Below, in pieces: positions 1 to 11,995 of a DNA stretch of 64,000 nt. Origin of the DNA: Chrysaora quinquecirrha (taxonomy: Eukaryota; Cnidaria; Scyphozoa; Semaeostomeae; Pelagiidae); NCBI GenBank assembly GCA_014526335.1, contig JACTAT010000210.1, forward strand, positions 16,457 through 80,456. Direction: 5' to 3'. How positions within the stretch are numbered: position 1 is the stretch's first letter; the number at the start of each line of letters is the position of its first letter. The notes under the pieces are model-generated. The model saw only the letters and a program-made list of their open reading frames with translations, was not told the DNA's origin and made no database searches. The translations under genes were made by a program, and so were the position numbers.

Positions 1-1080
1 AAGACCCAGATAAACCAGAAGAGATAAAAGAGGGACACACTTGCACTGAAGCAAGCACACCTTTATGACCCCTTTCTATTTTTCTATCTATTATTAGCCT
101 ATTGCTCTACTGCAGAACTCGGGTGTCCAAGTGCCCAACTCTGCAGTGTGGGTTTTAGGGGGGAATATTTGTCATGAAATCTGATCTACTCTGACCTTAG
201 TTAAAATAATAATTTTGCATTAGGTTTTCAGCAAGACCACTCCCTAACATTTGAAAACAGCCCCAATGCACAATTTTTCGTGAGAAAATTTCTTACAAAT
301 GCTGCAATTTAATAGTAAACTGTCTTTTCTAACGAAGGAAATTCAAACTAAGATTAAAACCAGTACCTCTTGAAAAAGGGTGTTTATTTGAATAATTAGC
401 TGTTTTCAATCCGAAGAAGTTTGAAATCAGGCTGCCTTTCGAATTTTCATTCGTTTCGCACATAAACTGGCATCAAATTCAAATTTAGGACCTTTTGTGG
501 ATTTAAGCCTTTATACCTAAATTTCAGTTCGAAAATATACACCTTCAGCCTTGGAAAAAAGCAACTAGAGCTTTGCTTCAAGTGCCTTGGCAGGATATAT
601 TTTTAATCAGAGTGCATTTTACTGTTGAAAACTGGACCTGAATTTTGTAAGTGTCATCTAGCAGAATGATCAGGGAATGCAGGTTGCAGGAGTTGAGGAC
701 CTTAGGAGTGTGGATTTGAAAGTGTTAACAACCTGATGCACTCTAAGTGGTTATTTGAAGTAGTACAGTTGCTATCATTGGCTAGTTTCCTTTTGCAACT
801 TCCTGTTGACTAATAGAATAGTAAAGGACCTTCACAATAACCTTCAAGTGCAAATATGACATGTGAAAATCCGCAAAATGTGGCTGGATTTTTTAAAGTT
901 TTGCTGGAAATTCTGGTTTTGGCTAGATCCTGAAAACCCTGATCCGGTGCACCCCAAAGATGGGATCTGTTTGCAATATGCCTTGTCATACATATTTTCC
1001 CTTTTTGTCTCCTTTAAAAAGTTTTTAAATTTTCCATGTCTAAATATTCTGTTTTAATCACTGATATTTTTGTTATCAAG
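1..1080. other. No gene recognised; presumed COX6A intron or 5' region
   Basis: AT-rich sequence with no exon, RNA gene or repeat that I can support. It lies immediately 5' of the first visible COX6A exon, so it probably contains intron sequence of that gene. The exon for the mitochondrial presequence was looked for and not found here. Confidence 0.4.
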
Positions 1081-2143
1081 GGACTTGGGTAACGTGGAGA
1101 AGAATATCAGCATTTGTTGCAGTGCCAGCAATTCTCTTGTGTGCTTGGAATGCATGGGAAAAAGAAAAAGAACATGCAACACATGGTAGAGAAGAATTTG
1201 TGGCCTATTCTCATTTAAGAACTAGAGCCAAGGTATGTTTTCAATTGCACTCTTTTCTTTCCTTTGCAATTTTGCTCCTGATTATCATTCCTTGGGCAAA
1301 GCATTACTAGTCCAACTGCATAGATATCTTGAATGTTTTTCTGACTAAAGAATCCTACTTTCAATATAGATATCTGATGTTGTTGTTCGGAAAATGCCAC
1401 ATTGTATTAGATTTATACGTATATAATAAATAAACAAGGAGTGAAGCTTTTTGAATAGCCTGGATTTAGCATTGTTTTATTTAGCCTGAATTTTGATGAA
1501 TTTTGTGTTAAACGCCATTTTCTTTGCATCAAAATGTGGCTTAACTCCCATGGAGTACATTTGTTTTCACTTTCACTAAATCATTCAAAACATGTCAAAA
1601 TATTACATCTATCTGGTGGTTTGATCTGCAGAGGGTCGATTACTCGATCACAGAGGGTCGACTTGGTCAAATCAAAGAAACCACCATGTGAAAACTTGTG
1701 ATACTTTGTTAAAAATATGTGACATGGACCTCATGGGTTCTCTACGTTTCTTTTGCTTTGTAATTGGAGAAAATGAAAAACACTGTCATGATTATAGTTG
1801 AAATTTTGAATGCTTGTTGGCCACAGTGATAGGACGGAGCCTGTGCAGATTTCAAACCACCTGATAGATGAGAAATATTTTTGGTATTTATGGTTAAATG
1901 AAACTGATGACTTTCAAATAGGAATTTGATTTATTTTACTGCATAAAAATAGAGAATATTAGTTATTTTCCTTAATATTGAATTCATTGCAGGCAAACTG
2001 CTTCTAATTGACATGAATGATAATAATGGGTTATTTATATCTTGTAGCCTTTCCCATGGGGTGATGGAAATCATTCCCTATTCCATAATTCTCATGCAAA
2101 TGCACTTCCAGATGGATATGAAGATGCAAGTCATGATGAATAA
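1081..2143 (+). CDS. COX6A: Cytochrome c oxidase subunit 6A, 3' exons (5' end missing)
   Basis: Nuclear-encoded mitochondrial inner-membrane subunit of respiratory complex IV. Two exons are visible: about 1081-1232 and 2048-2143, joined in phase 0. The first encodes a membrane segment ([15 protein letters not shown]) followed by [20 protein letters not shown]; its donor is AAG|GTATGT. The second, after acceptor TTGTAG, begins [20 protein letters not shown], the family signature in the intermembrane-space tail, and stops with TAA at 2141-2143. The exon carrying the start and presequence lies upstream and is not seen. The exon 1 acceptor (AAG at 1078-1080) is my best guess. The gene runs tail-to-tail with DENR; the two stop codons are about 520 bp apart. 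Identification is by recognised family motifs. Confidence 0.93.
1606..1870. mobile_element. Small TIR element (MITE) in COX6A intron
   Basis: CATCTATCTGGTGGTTTGA at the left end is matched by the reverse complement of the right end with one mismatch (CATCTATCAGGTGGTTTGA), about 265 bp apart. A further short inverted match lies inside (GGTGGTTTGAT near 1616 and ATCAAAGAAACCACC near 1670). No coding capacity and no clear target duplication are visible, so the superfamily is open. Confidence 0.55.
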
Positions 2144-2322
2144 TGAAGAACATTCATGAAGTTTGTTCCCAAAACTTAATTAAGATTTATCTATTGGCTG
2201 TATTGTTTGACTTGTGACTTCTTAGATACAGTGAATGCAAATATGTATGCATTAGTTTGTATTGAATTCATGAAATTAGACCAAACCAATTTGCAGCCAG
2301 TTTCTTGTCTTATAGGCATATC

Positions 2323-2328
2323 AATAAA
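2323..2328 (+). terminator. COX6A polyadenylation signal
   Basis: Canonical AATAAA 180 bp after the COX6A stop codon and on the same strand. It lies about 330 bp before the DENR stop codon on the other strand, so the two genes converge. Confidence 0.6.
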
Positions 2329-2661
2329 GGTAATGAGTGGATTTATGATGATCCTATAAGTGGGCTAGCAGAGAACAGCATAACCAGTCCTGGTGCAAGG
2401 CTTTGTAATTTCCAGCAGTTTGGAGGCTTGGCACTCTTTAATTTTCCAGATTTAACATAGGTCTAAAATAATCAGCCATTCCTTTGGCATCATGTGCGAT
2501 TTTTCACCTGTTCTGGCAATGCATGCATCTCAAAATGATGTATCATTATGTTTTACTGTTATCAGAGCCCAGAAATAGAAGAAATGAAAAGTTTTGCTAA
2601 TCCTACCATTAATGAAAGATTATGAAATTCATTTAAACAGCATTATTACATATCGTCATCT

Positions 2662-5600
2662 TCAAGTCTTGTCTTCAATACTGTCATCATCAATCTAGAG
2701 AAGAAAAATCATAATTCTATAGGTATTTGAGAGTAATCTGGTGCCAGCACAGAAGTGCTAGATGGTAAATGAGTGTTGAAAGTTAACCTTCTGGTTAGTT
2801 TTTAGCACAAGGAAAGTTCTATCATCAATACGATAGGATTGCATACCTACAGCAAAAGCTTAGTCATGTATGAATTCTCTTGCGGATATGATGCCAGGTA
2901 TGTAGGTAGCATTTCTCAGGGATTAGGAGATAGGATTAAACAGCACGTCCCTACCAATATCTGTTAGCACAATATTTGGCAAAAGGAGCAACCACCCCGA
3001 GGGTCCAAGAAACAACCAAGCAGCAAACATGATTCTGCCATGTAGGACAACACCCACTTGACAACCCAAATTGTGCAGAAAATTACAGCGAGGATTTTTT
3101 CATATCATTTTCATAGCAAGATCTCTGTTTCACTTAGAAATTTTGGAATCGTCCAAATTCAAACTAAAAGGCTGGTTATATGCAGACAGAGAGATTTCGT
3201 TTTCTCAATTGGACTCATGAATTAATCCTCTTTGGTCTTCCTATTGTATCCTGCAAGCTGATTGGTGTTTAAACACAATGCCAACTCAGTGCTGCTTTCT
3301 GATTAGTGCTTTTCTAAATTTTTCTCTTTCACTGTTTCAGTCTGTTTTTGACATTCATACCCTAAGGAGTGTCAGAAAAAAAAGGTCCTTAGTATATCTC
3401 TTAAAATTTTTCTGCTGTATCTTGCAATGTTGAATTTTTTTACCGCTCAAAGACTAGTTACACAAAAGAAAGACTTGAATGCAGCTGCACAGAAGAGGAC
3501 AATACATGGGGCTTTCTGGCACAACTCCTCATTCTTTAGCAATAGCCTGTTTATCAGAATCATTTAACAACTTGTAAACATCAAGTTTAAAGAGGTCAAT
3601 TATCTGGGGTAAGGATGCACTTTACCTCTGGCCATGTATTTTGAATGAGTTCGACAACATCATAAGAAACATCCCTTGGATGACTATTTCATCTTCACCT
3701 GTCACTGATGAGCCACATGAAAATTTATTTGCAAACAATTTTGCAGCTTTTTTCAAGTCGATTTCTGAAAGTTAAAACCAAAAAACATTATTTAGAAAGT
3801 AATCAAAATTGTCCGAAGTTGCAGTTTGTGCTTTATTTAACAAAACTTGAAAAAAAATTAAAGCAGCATTGATGCAGGAAAAGGACAAAAAAGTCATTAT
3901 TAACTTTAAAGCCCTAGAAAGAACGTCAAGCTTGCAAATTACGGCAGGCCCATACTACGATCTTGAGAAATAAATTACGATAAAAAAAGTATGTTAGGTA
4001 TAAGGATCTAACTGAAGACAACAGATGGGACAAAGTTTTGACAATGCATTTTGTAGGTGGAAGTAATGTTTCTATAGTGAAATGACCAAATCGAAATTGC
4101 AAGGCTCATGCTATTCTGTTGTGCCATAATCATAAGAAAAGTGCTTTCTTATTACTATGGTTGTGCTTTGCTGTTTGTTAAAGGGGCTGCAAGAACGATT
4201 GTTGGTTCTTCAGAAAGCTGCTTTATGAAACAATAAAATTTCATGACAACACCAAAAGAACAACAAAGATCTTCACCAAATGTTGCAAGTCCAACAACGA
4301 TTGTAACGGATTTCTTTTTACTTCTCTGCTCTTTTGAAATTATAACTCGCTGAACTGCTGTCTGGAAATAGCAGAAAATAATATGTATTTTAACATTTCT
4401 GACTTTCTATTTTTCATTATACTTACGTCATAATGTTATAACATGCAAATACAAAACAATGGCTAGCCTTGCTATAAAATGTACAAACCTTCTGGAGGAA
4501 AAAGTACCTTTTATTATAACCTATTGTCTGCATCTTCGCTTTTTCCTCCAAATGACACTCCCTGTGCGCCTATCTCAACATTATGACACTAAAATGGGTA
4601 ACGTGTTTCTCTATGCTCTGCACTCAAAACATGTTTGGAGCCAGAAGAAAATTACGATTTGTTTGTTTGTTTGTTTGTACAGAAACGACTAGCCGAGTCA
4701 TTTTTATGAAATTCGTCGCTCTGAACCACGCCATTGCCTCCCCAAAATTCCGGCCTTACACGTGACAGTAGCATCTCAAAACCAAATTTGTAATCAATAA
4801 TAGTGTAACTTCTTAAAGTAAACCGATTGTAATAGCTTCCACTTATAATAACTGAAACCAACTACGCACACATGCAACAACTTGGAAATTCTGAAGGTGC
4901 TGTGGCGTCGTGGTGTAATCCAGCTGACTCATGGTGTCAGAAGCTCAGTGTGGTCAGGGTTCGAGCCCAGCCACGGTAGCGTCACAGCCAGGGTCGAGGT
5001 CTCGATTAGTTAACCTACTACTGAGATCCTAGCGACTGGCGCTAAAACACCATTTCACCTTCACCACCTTCACCTTCACCTTCACCAATTCAGCATTTTC
5101 GGTATCGTTGGAGAATTCCTTTAACTGACAAAGACAATTCATGGCACTTAATATGTTCTAAACCACCAAAGCTTAGAGACAAAAAATGATATTCATAATT
5201 TGTTAAATTTTCTGCTTCATGTCGTTGTTGTTATCTTGGAAGCTTTTTTCATTAAGTGACAAATTTAATTTTTCAAGAAGGTGGTCGAGAATGGGCACAA
5301 GGATTTGCAAGGGTGCAAATGTTTGTGAGGTGTCACTTGTCCCTACCTTAAAGGAGTTCATTCACCAAGGTCAAGAGAGCCAGTGAAGTCCTAAACAAGA
5401 GCTTACACATGATATAGTAAGTGTATCAGAAGCAGAACCAGAATCAGAAGCAAACCGAGGGTTAACTGCACAATGACACTTCTTCAAACAAATGCAGGTT
5501 TGGTAGAGTAAGCACAAAGAGAAAAAACGTCTTGCATTCGAATATACGACAAGGACTAAAACTATTAAGAACTAAAACAAGGTTTATGGCAATCTTCAGT

Positions 5601-8600
5601 GGAGGCGGTATTTTGAATGCCTAAAGCTTATGACAAGTTATGTACTTGACTTATTTGACAAAAAAATAGCATGTAATTAAAATCTCAAAAGTAAAACTGC
5701 AAAGTATTAATGGAATAATAATAAAAACAGTAGAAATACAAATTTAATTTCTCACCTTTTTCTTTGCTTGTCGATTAGCTTTACCCCCTGTCATAGAAGA
5801 TCAAACATTATAAAATCTTTCCTTAAAAAACGATTCCAAAATTCTGAACGTTTCAATTAGAAATATCTTCGATCGAAAGAGCCGTAAGAGTTGGGAAAGT
5901 TCAACTCATTTATTCTTCCGATTCACTATGGAGACTCTAGCGGATGCTCTTAAATCTTATGGCTACCAGGCTTAAATCATACTTTGCTGCTTAATAATAT
6001 CTATTTAATATATCATGCAGGCCTGTAATATCACAACTCATTGACTTGGAAGAAATTATCCACGGGATGTTTAGGATGTTTAAGAGCCTTGTTTTCATTA
6101 TTGTAGCATGAGTTGAGGTTCTTCCTTTTCTGGTTCTTACTTATGGGAATAATCCTCGATGGAGCAGGAAAAAGGACAGAAATAGCATAATAAGGTCCAG
6201 TGACAGGAAACCATAGAGGAAGTTCATAGCTTTTGGGATGTGGTACTTTCAAAGCCAGAAACTGAACGACTTGAACAGTAAAAACTTACCCCTTGTCTGC
6301 CTTTTCTTGTTATCTTTTTCATCTGTTTCATCGTCTCCAACAACCACTAGAACAGTCAAATACACTAGGCGTAAATATGATGCGAGGGATAAAGATGGTA
6401 CAATACTGTAGTGTTTTTGACAGACCTATTTTCACATTGAAGCATTCAGTTAGCAGTATTATGAAACCCACTCTTAAGAGGCCCCCCAACCGGTTCTGCG
6501 CGATGCGTTATTGGAAAATTTTTCAATCGTGATTTCGTGGAACGAAAACTTTTTTACACTCGAAAGCGTGAAACATAACTCCAGTGTGACGCGTGAAATG
6601 TCTTGGTATGGCTCGTGATTTCGTTATTAACATATTGGGGACATAATTGTGTGATTACTTGATTAGCGCTGGAGAAAGGTTATCTGGTCCTTTAATACAG
6701 CATTCATATTTATTTCATTCGTACTTTTAATTCATTATTCATCGGCCATGAATTGAATCGTGCTCAAAAGTTCGGAGAAAAATGCCTGAAAATGCGTGCA
6801 CGTTAAAATAGAGTTTTATCGTGCGTTATTGTAGGAATCTTCCAAAAATTGCGCGTGATTCCGTTATTTCAAACCTCCCTTGGGGGCCTCTCTTAAATCA
6901 CTATTCATTGTTAAAGATTGTAATGCCTTCTGGTGAATATCAAATGCAAATAACGTTTTGATGCTCAATTGTCAGGGCTATAGCAGTGGCTCACAACAAT
7001 TCATAAATCTCATTGTTTTAAGGAATTGCTTGGAAAACTGCCCATTGTTCTAAAGTATTAAAGACAGAAGAACTTGGCCCCCTCACATTCTTCCCTTCAT
7101 GCATCATAATCGACAAAATTGACAAAAAGCAATTGACTTTTAACATTACGAGTCTAAAATTGCAAAATGGAATATCAGTCTTTTCAAATATAATTTATCT
7201 TTGCTTACACTTCTTCATGGAGTCTAGTAAGTCTGGATTATTTTCTTCAAGCCAATTTTTGCACTTCTCATAGTCTGACCCATATTCACAATACTAAAAA
7301 CAATTAGTTGTCAATGAATTTTCAAATGAACAGACTGTCGCTAGCTAGCTATAATGAAAAAGTTCATGGTTTGTTGATTTTTGTCTCAAGGGAGGGGCTT
7401 TGAGTGTACCAAAACCCGCAAACCCGTTCAAAATTTTGCCAAATTCTGAAAATTCAAACAAAAATAGCCTAGTCCCACAATCTGCAAGTAAATATAGGAA
7501 GACATCCGAGAACTGAACTTTGCAACCGAAAATATGAACTTGTCAGCTCTTAATAAGTCTTATTAAGTTCCTTTCATATTAGTTTTCAGTCTAGGATACA
7601 CCACAGTCAATGGAAAGGAGGACCTGTTTTCTATTGGCCATGTTCTCACTCAGGTTTTTGTTTTTGTTTTAAGACCTCTTTGTATTTTGACATGGAAAAG
7701 CTGGTAAAAACATTTGTCGATACCTCCAGATCGGTCATCATTGCTTCGCGAATTGAATCTGAAGGATTTTCTTGGAACTGTTTGCAGCTCCGTTTGGTTC
7801 ATAAGTTCCATTAGTGTAGCATGTTTTTCATTATTGTTTCTGCCATAATGCAGCACTGTAACTGTTTGCACAGTTTTCTCACTTTTTGCAGTTATTAGGC
7901 TTTATAACTGTTATCTTATTGAATGGGATAGTGCCAACTGGTTTTGAATACCACAAATTCCTGCTGGTATGATAATATGCTATCCCATGGGTCAGGTGGC
8001 ATGCTGTATTCTACAAATAGCACAATTGTGTAATTTCTAAAACCAGTGAACCTGTACACTTGACAATGATAACCAAAAGCCAAGCGCTTAAAAAGGAAAA
8101 CCCCTGGCCCACCAAATATCCAAAACCAAAAAACTCGCATGATTTTTGAGAAAACCTTGTGTCAATTGGCCAAACCTTTCTGGTAAAATCCCACAGACCC
8201 TACTCTTGTTAATAGCTTTCTTTTAAACTGAATCTGAGGTTATATTTTCTATTTTGGCTAATAGCTGACCCAAGAGTAAAATCTAAAGTTTCTTAATTAA
8301 AACATCTTCCACTCACCTCAGGTGGGACTCCACACACTAGAAAGAAATTTATGATACCGTCAAGTTAAAGTAAAATTAAAAAACTGCAAATAACTGAAAT
8401 TGCATAAATTATGGTTCTGTCAAATAAAAGTTTCAAAGAGGAATATTCTAATTTGATTTTTGCCACAATCAAAATTCACGCTCCTTCATAAGGCTGTAAG
8501 GTGAGGGAAAATATTGTCTTGAATTCAGATAATGTAGTTAGCCCGTCATGTACCTGATGCGTTCTTGTGATCTCATGGTGGAATATGAGTAGTACGCCCT

Positions 8601-8894
8601 CTGCAATACGCGTAACCCAATTTCTATTGTTTTCCTGTAATTTCTATTGTTTTATTCATGTCTGTCTGCCATACATATTTAAATGACGGAAAGGGCCTAA
8701 ATTCCAGGTGGGATTCTGGTTCTCTCTATCAATGTCATGTACAAGACAGCCTCGTCCACAGGCGTACTGGAGTGGATGTATAACACAAAAAATAACATAC
8801 AAAACCTATTCAATGTCTTACCTCCACAATATTGCACAACTAAGGGGTAACTAGTTCTTGCATTTTCCTCAGGCAGCACTTCACAATCCGCCAT
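2662..8894 (-). CDS. DENR: DENR, density-regulated re-initiation factor
   Basis: DENR works with MCT-1 on the 40S ribosome in re-initiation and recycling. Eight coding exons, all with GT/AG borders: 8894-8822, 8336-8317, 7293-7209, 6346-6290, 5787-5756, 4361-4277, 3765-3626 and 2694-2662, giving 525 nt (174 codons plus stop). Exons 1-3 give MADCEVLP and then a four-cysteine zinc site (CGVC, six residues, C, eight residues, C). Exons 4-5 are the charged linker ending in a Lys/Arg stretch. Exons 6-8 form the SUI1 domain ([14 protein letters not shown], then [15 protein letters not shown], ending [10 protein letters not shown]). The human protein is 198 aa, so this one is slightly short. Exon 7 holds a +1 and a -1 indel about 75 nt apart (around 3720 and 3674). 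The stretch between is out of frame, and as written it meets a TGA. Identification is very secure; intactness is not. Confidence 0.93.
2830..3200 (+). pseudogene. Penelope-like element remnant with GIY-YIG endonuclease domain
   Basis: Forward-strand translation from about 2866 reads [18 protein letters not shown] and then [11 protein letters not shown], the GIY-YIG nuclease core as found at the C terminus of Penelope-like retroelement proteins. It is followed, with stops and frame shifts, by pieces resembling the domain's tail ([11 protein letters not shown]..., then [17 protein letters not shown]). It lies in the last intron of DENR, antisense to that gene. Only the 3' part of such an element is present and it is not translatable. 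Confidence 0.75.
3673..3725 (-). other. Compensating +1/-1 indels inside DENR exon 7
   Basis: In gene orientation, after NKF the reading frame needs four T but the sequence has five (A run 3720-3724 on +). The conserved [16 protein letters not shown] is therefore read only in another frame. At 3673-3675 a run of three C (GGG on the gene strand) is one base short, and this restores the frame for [16 protein letters not shown]. Both sites are homopolymers. The conserved residues between them are intact, which favours sequencing or assembly error over old decay. Confidence 0.85.
4896..5095 (+). mobile_element. tRNA-derived SINE
   Basis: A tRNA-like head with a perfect B-box-type match, GGTTCGAGCCC at 4958-4968. 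An A-box-like stretch lies about 40 bp upstream (TGGTGTAATCCAG at 4911-4923). A tRNA-unrelated body follows, and the element ends in a short TTCACC repeat (about 5059-5088), typical of a SINE tail. It sits in the DENR intron between the 4361 and 5756 exon edges. Not a functional tRNA: there is no closed acceptor stem. Confidence 0.7.
6478..6892. mobile_element. TTAA-flanked MITE in DENR intron
   Basis: The ends GAGGCCCCCCAA and (reverse complement) GAGAGGCCCCCAA are each bordered by TTAA (6474-6477 and 6893-6896). This fits the TTAA target duplication of the piggyBac and Kolobok superfamilies. The interior repeats a word of the type CGTGATTTCGTTATT several times in direct orientation. No transposase coding is seen. 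Confidence 0.6.
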
Positions 8895-8945
8895 TTTTCT
8901 TGATGAACACCACAACAACCACAATCATGCAACAGCATTCTGTGA

Positions 8946-10600
8946 CAATTCAATTCAATTCAATTCAATATTCAACACCCTGTGAAGGGTCTAGTAGAAT
9001 ACAATATACATATAATATTATTTATATAATATGCTATTGTTAGACTACAGAATACAAACATTAACTAAACTACTATCTATTACAATTACATAACAATTAT
9101 TAAATTTTTCGTAAGTCTACATACTAATGCAGAATTCTTTACTTGTCCTTTCTATTATTCTCTTATTAATAAAGATTGATTTCTAATTAAGATTGTATAA
9201 TTCACAGCTATATAGTTTTATATTTAATCAATCTTTTCTAAGCTGTTTTCTTAATTCGTATCTGTTCACTATCATATATAAATTTCGCAAATGTTTTCAA
9301 TTTTATGCTTTCGTTTGATTTTACTATTGATTTTAATAATTCTAGATTTTCTTCTTCATTATTCGTTTTCCCCTTTTCAACATCTATATCAATTTTATTA
9401 AAACATTGTATTCTCAGGGAGCTGTTGGACTCGCAATTAAACGTAAAATGTAGCTCATCGTCTATTTTTTTCTCCTTTTCTGTACAAAAGTCACAAAACC
9501 TTTGTTCCCTTTCTAATCTACCACTATTTGTTGTGTATCTGCCTGTTTCAATTTTAAGTTTATGTGCGCTGATTAATAGTCGCGTCACAGCTGATCTATG
9601 TTGTCGATTCTTAACTAATATAAGATAGTTTTCCAACTTAGGCTTGTCTTTTATGTATTTATAAAGTGATAATTTCTTGCATTTTGTTATTTCATTATTG
9701 AAATTAATCTCAAAGCTTTTAATCAATTTTTCTTTAATTGCCATTGTAATAATTCTATTATTTTTTCTAGTCAGTCGTTTCAGACCACTATTGTTATTAC
9801 TAAGTTTAACAGGCAATTGTTTAATGTCGAAGGTAGTTTCATTTAAGATGTTTGATACATATTTAAACCAGTTGTTATTTATTTTAAGTTTCTTTTGTAG
9901 ATTTAGTGTTGCCTTTAATAGTTCATTTTTATTTTGCTGAATGTAATCGTAATATTTAATAGCATTGTTCTTCATCTCTAATTGCAATGGATACAACCCT
10001 AATTCACCCAAGACACCTAAATTTGTAGATTTTCGATGCACCCCAAGAATATGTTTCGCGAAGCTAATCTGAGCAAGCTCTATTTTATTATTATCTTTAG
10101 ACTGATACCCCAAAGCTCAGAACCGTATAACAATATTGGTTTTATAACAGCATTAAAGGTCGTTATCATATTACTTACTGACAGGGTATTCAAGGTCGAT
10201 AGTTTATAGATGGAATAGAGGGCCCTTTTAGCTTTATTTGCAAGATCTTCAATTGTAGTGTGGAAATTACCGTTGCAATCTAACATGAAACCTAAATATT
10301 TTACTTCTTTTTTGATTTTTAATTCTTCGTTATTTACAATTAACTTATTCTTCCTAAGGACTTTACCACTTTTGTTGAAAATCACACCATATGTTTTATC
10401 AGCATTTATCTTCATCTTGTATTCATGACAGTACTTTTCAACAATATTTATGCTGTTTTGAAGGCCTTCTTTGGATTTCGAGATTAGAACAACATCGTCT
10501 GCCCAGAACAGGCATCGTGACATGTGTGATAGACCAGGCGGTGAAGAGGGGCTATCGTCCCCCAAGGGCGAAATAAACGAGACCACCTTAGCTTGGTCAA
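8946..10600 (-). mobile_element. 5'-truncated non-LTR retrotransposon (LINE)
   Basis: Its coding remnant lies at 9238-10586 on the minus strand. Past the stop is an AT-rich 3' UTR of about 290 bp, ending in a pentanucleotide tail (five AATTC-type units, 8946-8970). Simple-repeat tails are typical of CR1/L2-like LINEs. The 5' part is missing; 10600-10735 is not recognisably LINE and is followed by the inverted-repeat element. The tail lies only 52 bp upstream of the DENR start codon, in the same orientation. Confidence 0.8.
9238..10586 (-). pseudogene. LINE reverse transcriptase, C-terminal half, frameshifted
   Basis: Reading 10586 to 10080 (168 aa), the reverse transcriptase palm appears as FWADDVVLISKSKEG (xADD box with W in place of Y). 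It is followed by MKINADKTYGVIFN, VKYLGFMLD and the thumb-type segment VIKPILLYGSELWG. The frame then breaks by one base at about 10110, in a G run, and continues from 10113 to 9238 (291 aa). That part holds ELAQISFAKHILGVHRK, GELGLYPLQLEMKNNA and a Cys/His cluster near the end (FCDFCTEKEK..., then ELHFTFNC), the usual LINE C-terminal zinc-knuckle region. The N-terminal endonuclease and early RT motifs are absent. It is inactive as written, but only this one break was seen. Confidence 0.85.
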
Positions 10601-10735
10601 TTTGGGGGCGCTGATTCCGAATATGTTATACGGGCAATTTCAGGGAACTTCGACCTCGTCTCGGTATTCGAAGTTCCGTTTGCGACGTTTAGCCACAGCA
10701 AACTCCTAAGGCGTAATGTGATACAATGTAATGTA
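10600..10735. other. Unassigned spacer left of the inverted-repeat element
   Basis: Short sequence between the LINE and the target duplication of the long-arm element. Nothing recognised. Confidence 0.3.
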
Positions 10736-10745
10736 CATAGCTGGA
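10736..10745 (+). repeat. Target site duplication, left copy (CATAGCTGGA)
   Basis: Ten bases directly abutting the left TIR, identical to 13140-13149 directly abutting the right TIR. Confidence 0.9.
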
Positions 10746-10764
10746 GGCATACCGGAATTTGATG

Positions 10765-11280
10765 ACCCGGGACGCAGGTGGGACCCGGGACGTGGGACTC
10801 AAGTGGGACGCGGGACCCGGGACGGAAGTGGGACGCGGGACTCAAAACGGAAGTGGGACGTGGGACTCAGGTGGGACCTGGGACGCGGGACTCAGGTGGG
10901 ACCCGGGACCTGGGACTCAGGTGGGACCCGGGACTCAGATGGGACCCGGGACCCAGGACTCAGGTGGGACCTGGGACTCAGGTGGGAACCGGGACTCAGA
11001 TGGGACCCAGGACCCGGGACTCATGTGGGACCTGGGACGCGGGACTCAGGTGGGACCTGGGACACGGAACTCAGGTGGGACCTGGGACTCAGGTGGGACC
11101 CGGGAACCGGGAATCAGGTGGGACCTGGGACTCAGGTGGGACCCGGGACTTGGGACGCAGGACTCGGGTGGGACCCGAGACACGGGACTTAGGTGGGACC
11201 AGGGAAGCGGGACTCAGGTGGGACCTTGGACCTGGTAACGGAATGGGACCTGAGACCTGGGAAGCAAGTTGAGAACTTGG
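10765..11280 (+). repeat. GGGAC minisatellite, left arm
   Basis: Tandem, imperfect 8-9 bp units of the type GGGACTCAG / GTGGGACC / TGGGACTCA. GGG runs are spaced by seven bases or fewer over about 500 bp on the plus strand, so it is strongly G-quadruplex-prone. All three plus-strand frames stay open through it, giving low-complexity polypeptides; this follows from the repeat, not from coding. Confidence 0.9.
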
Positions 11281-11995
11281 ACCTGGGACGCATATTGGAC
11301 CAGAAACCTGGGGCCAGGGATTGAGTTGGGACCTTAAACTCTGCGCAAGGATGGGGCCTGGGACAAGGTTTTGACGTGGAAAGTGGTTGCTCGCTGGACC
11401 ATTAGTAGGACGTTTGACTAGAGAAATTTGATCACTTGATAGAAAAACTGAATCAACATCATTAAATATCTATGAAAATGCTTTTCACAAAAATGTTTAA
11501 AAAGTTACAAAATGAAACCAAAGTTCATAACCGTTCATTAATTTTTAGACTTAAATTCTACTCATAATGCCAAAAACGAGAATAAAACTCATGATTTTAG
11601 TAAACAAAAATGCGTTAAGTAACCATTATTGCTCAATTTTCCCCCTATTGTACAAATTTTGAATCTGGAGATTTGAAACAACTAAGTTAGTCGCTGGGAT
11701 GATTTGAATTCCAAACCGAAAAAAATGATTGTTGAAGTTGAAGAATGAAGCCTTCTTCGTTGACATTAGACATGCTTTATCAACATTCCTTGAATAGCGG
11801 CTCCTAGAGAAAGGCATTGCATACTTTATAGGGCATAAATCCTTACAGGGTGGAAATTTTCCTTTTTTAACGATCTTCTAGTTAAGATAACAAAACAACA
11901 GAAGAAACAAACATGCGTAACGTTATAAAAATAAGAGATACAGTAATATATACTTCGTAATTCAAACGGTGTAGTCAAGATCTAAAATTCAAAAA

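Noticed and set aside
7380..8200. Words such as AAAACCCGCAAACCC (7420) and CCAAAACCAAAAAACTCGC (8120) as further copies of the MITE at 13189
   Set aside because: Only short, scattered resemblance; no matching ends or target duplication could be found.
9305..9940. Plus-strand frames of 87-107 aa opposite the LINE
   Set aside because: They are antisense shadows of the LINE coding region, rich in Phe/Leu because the LINE is Lys/Asn-rich.
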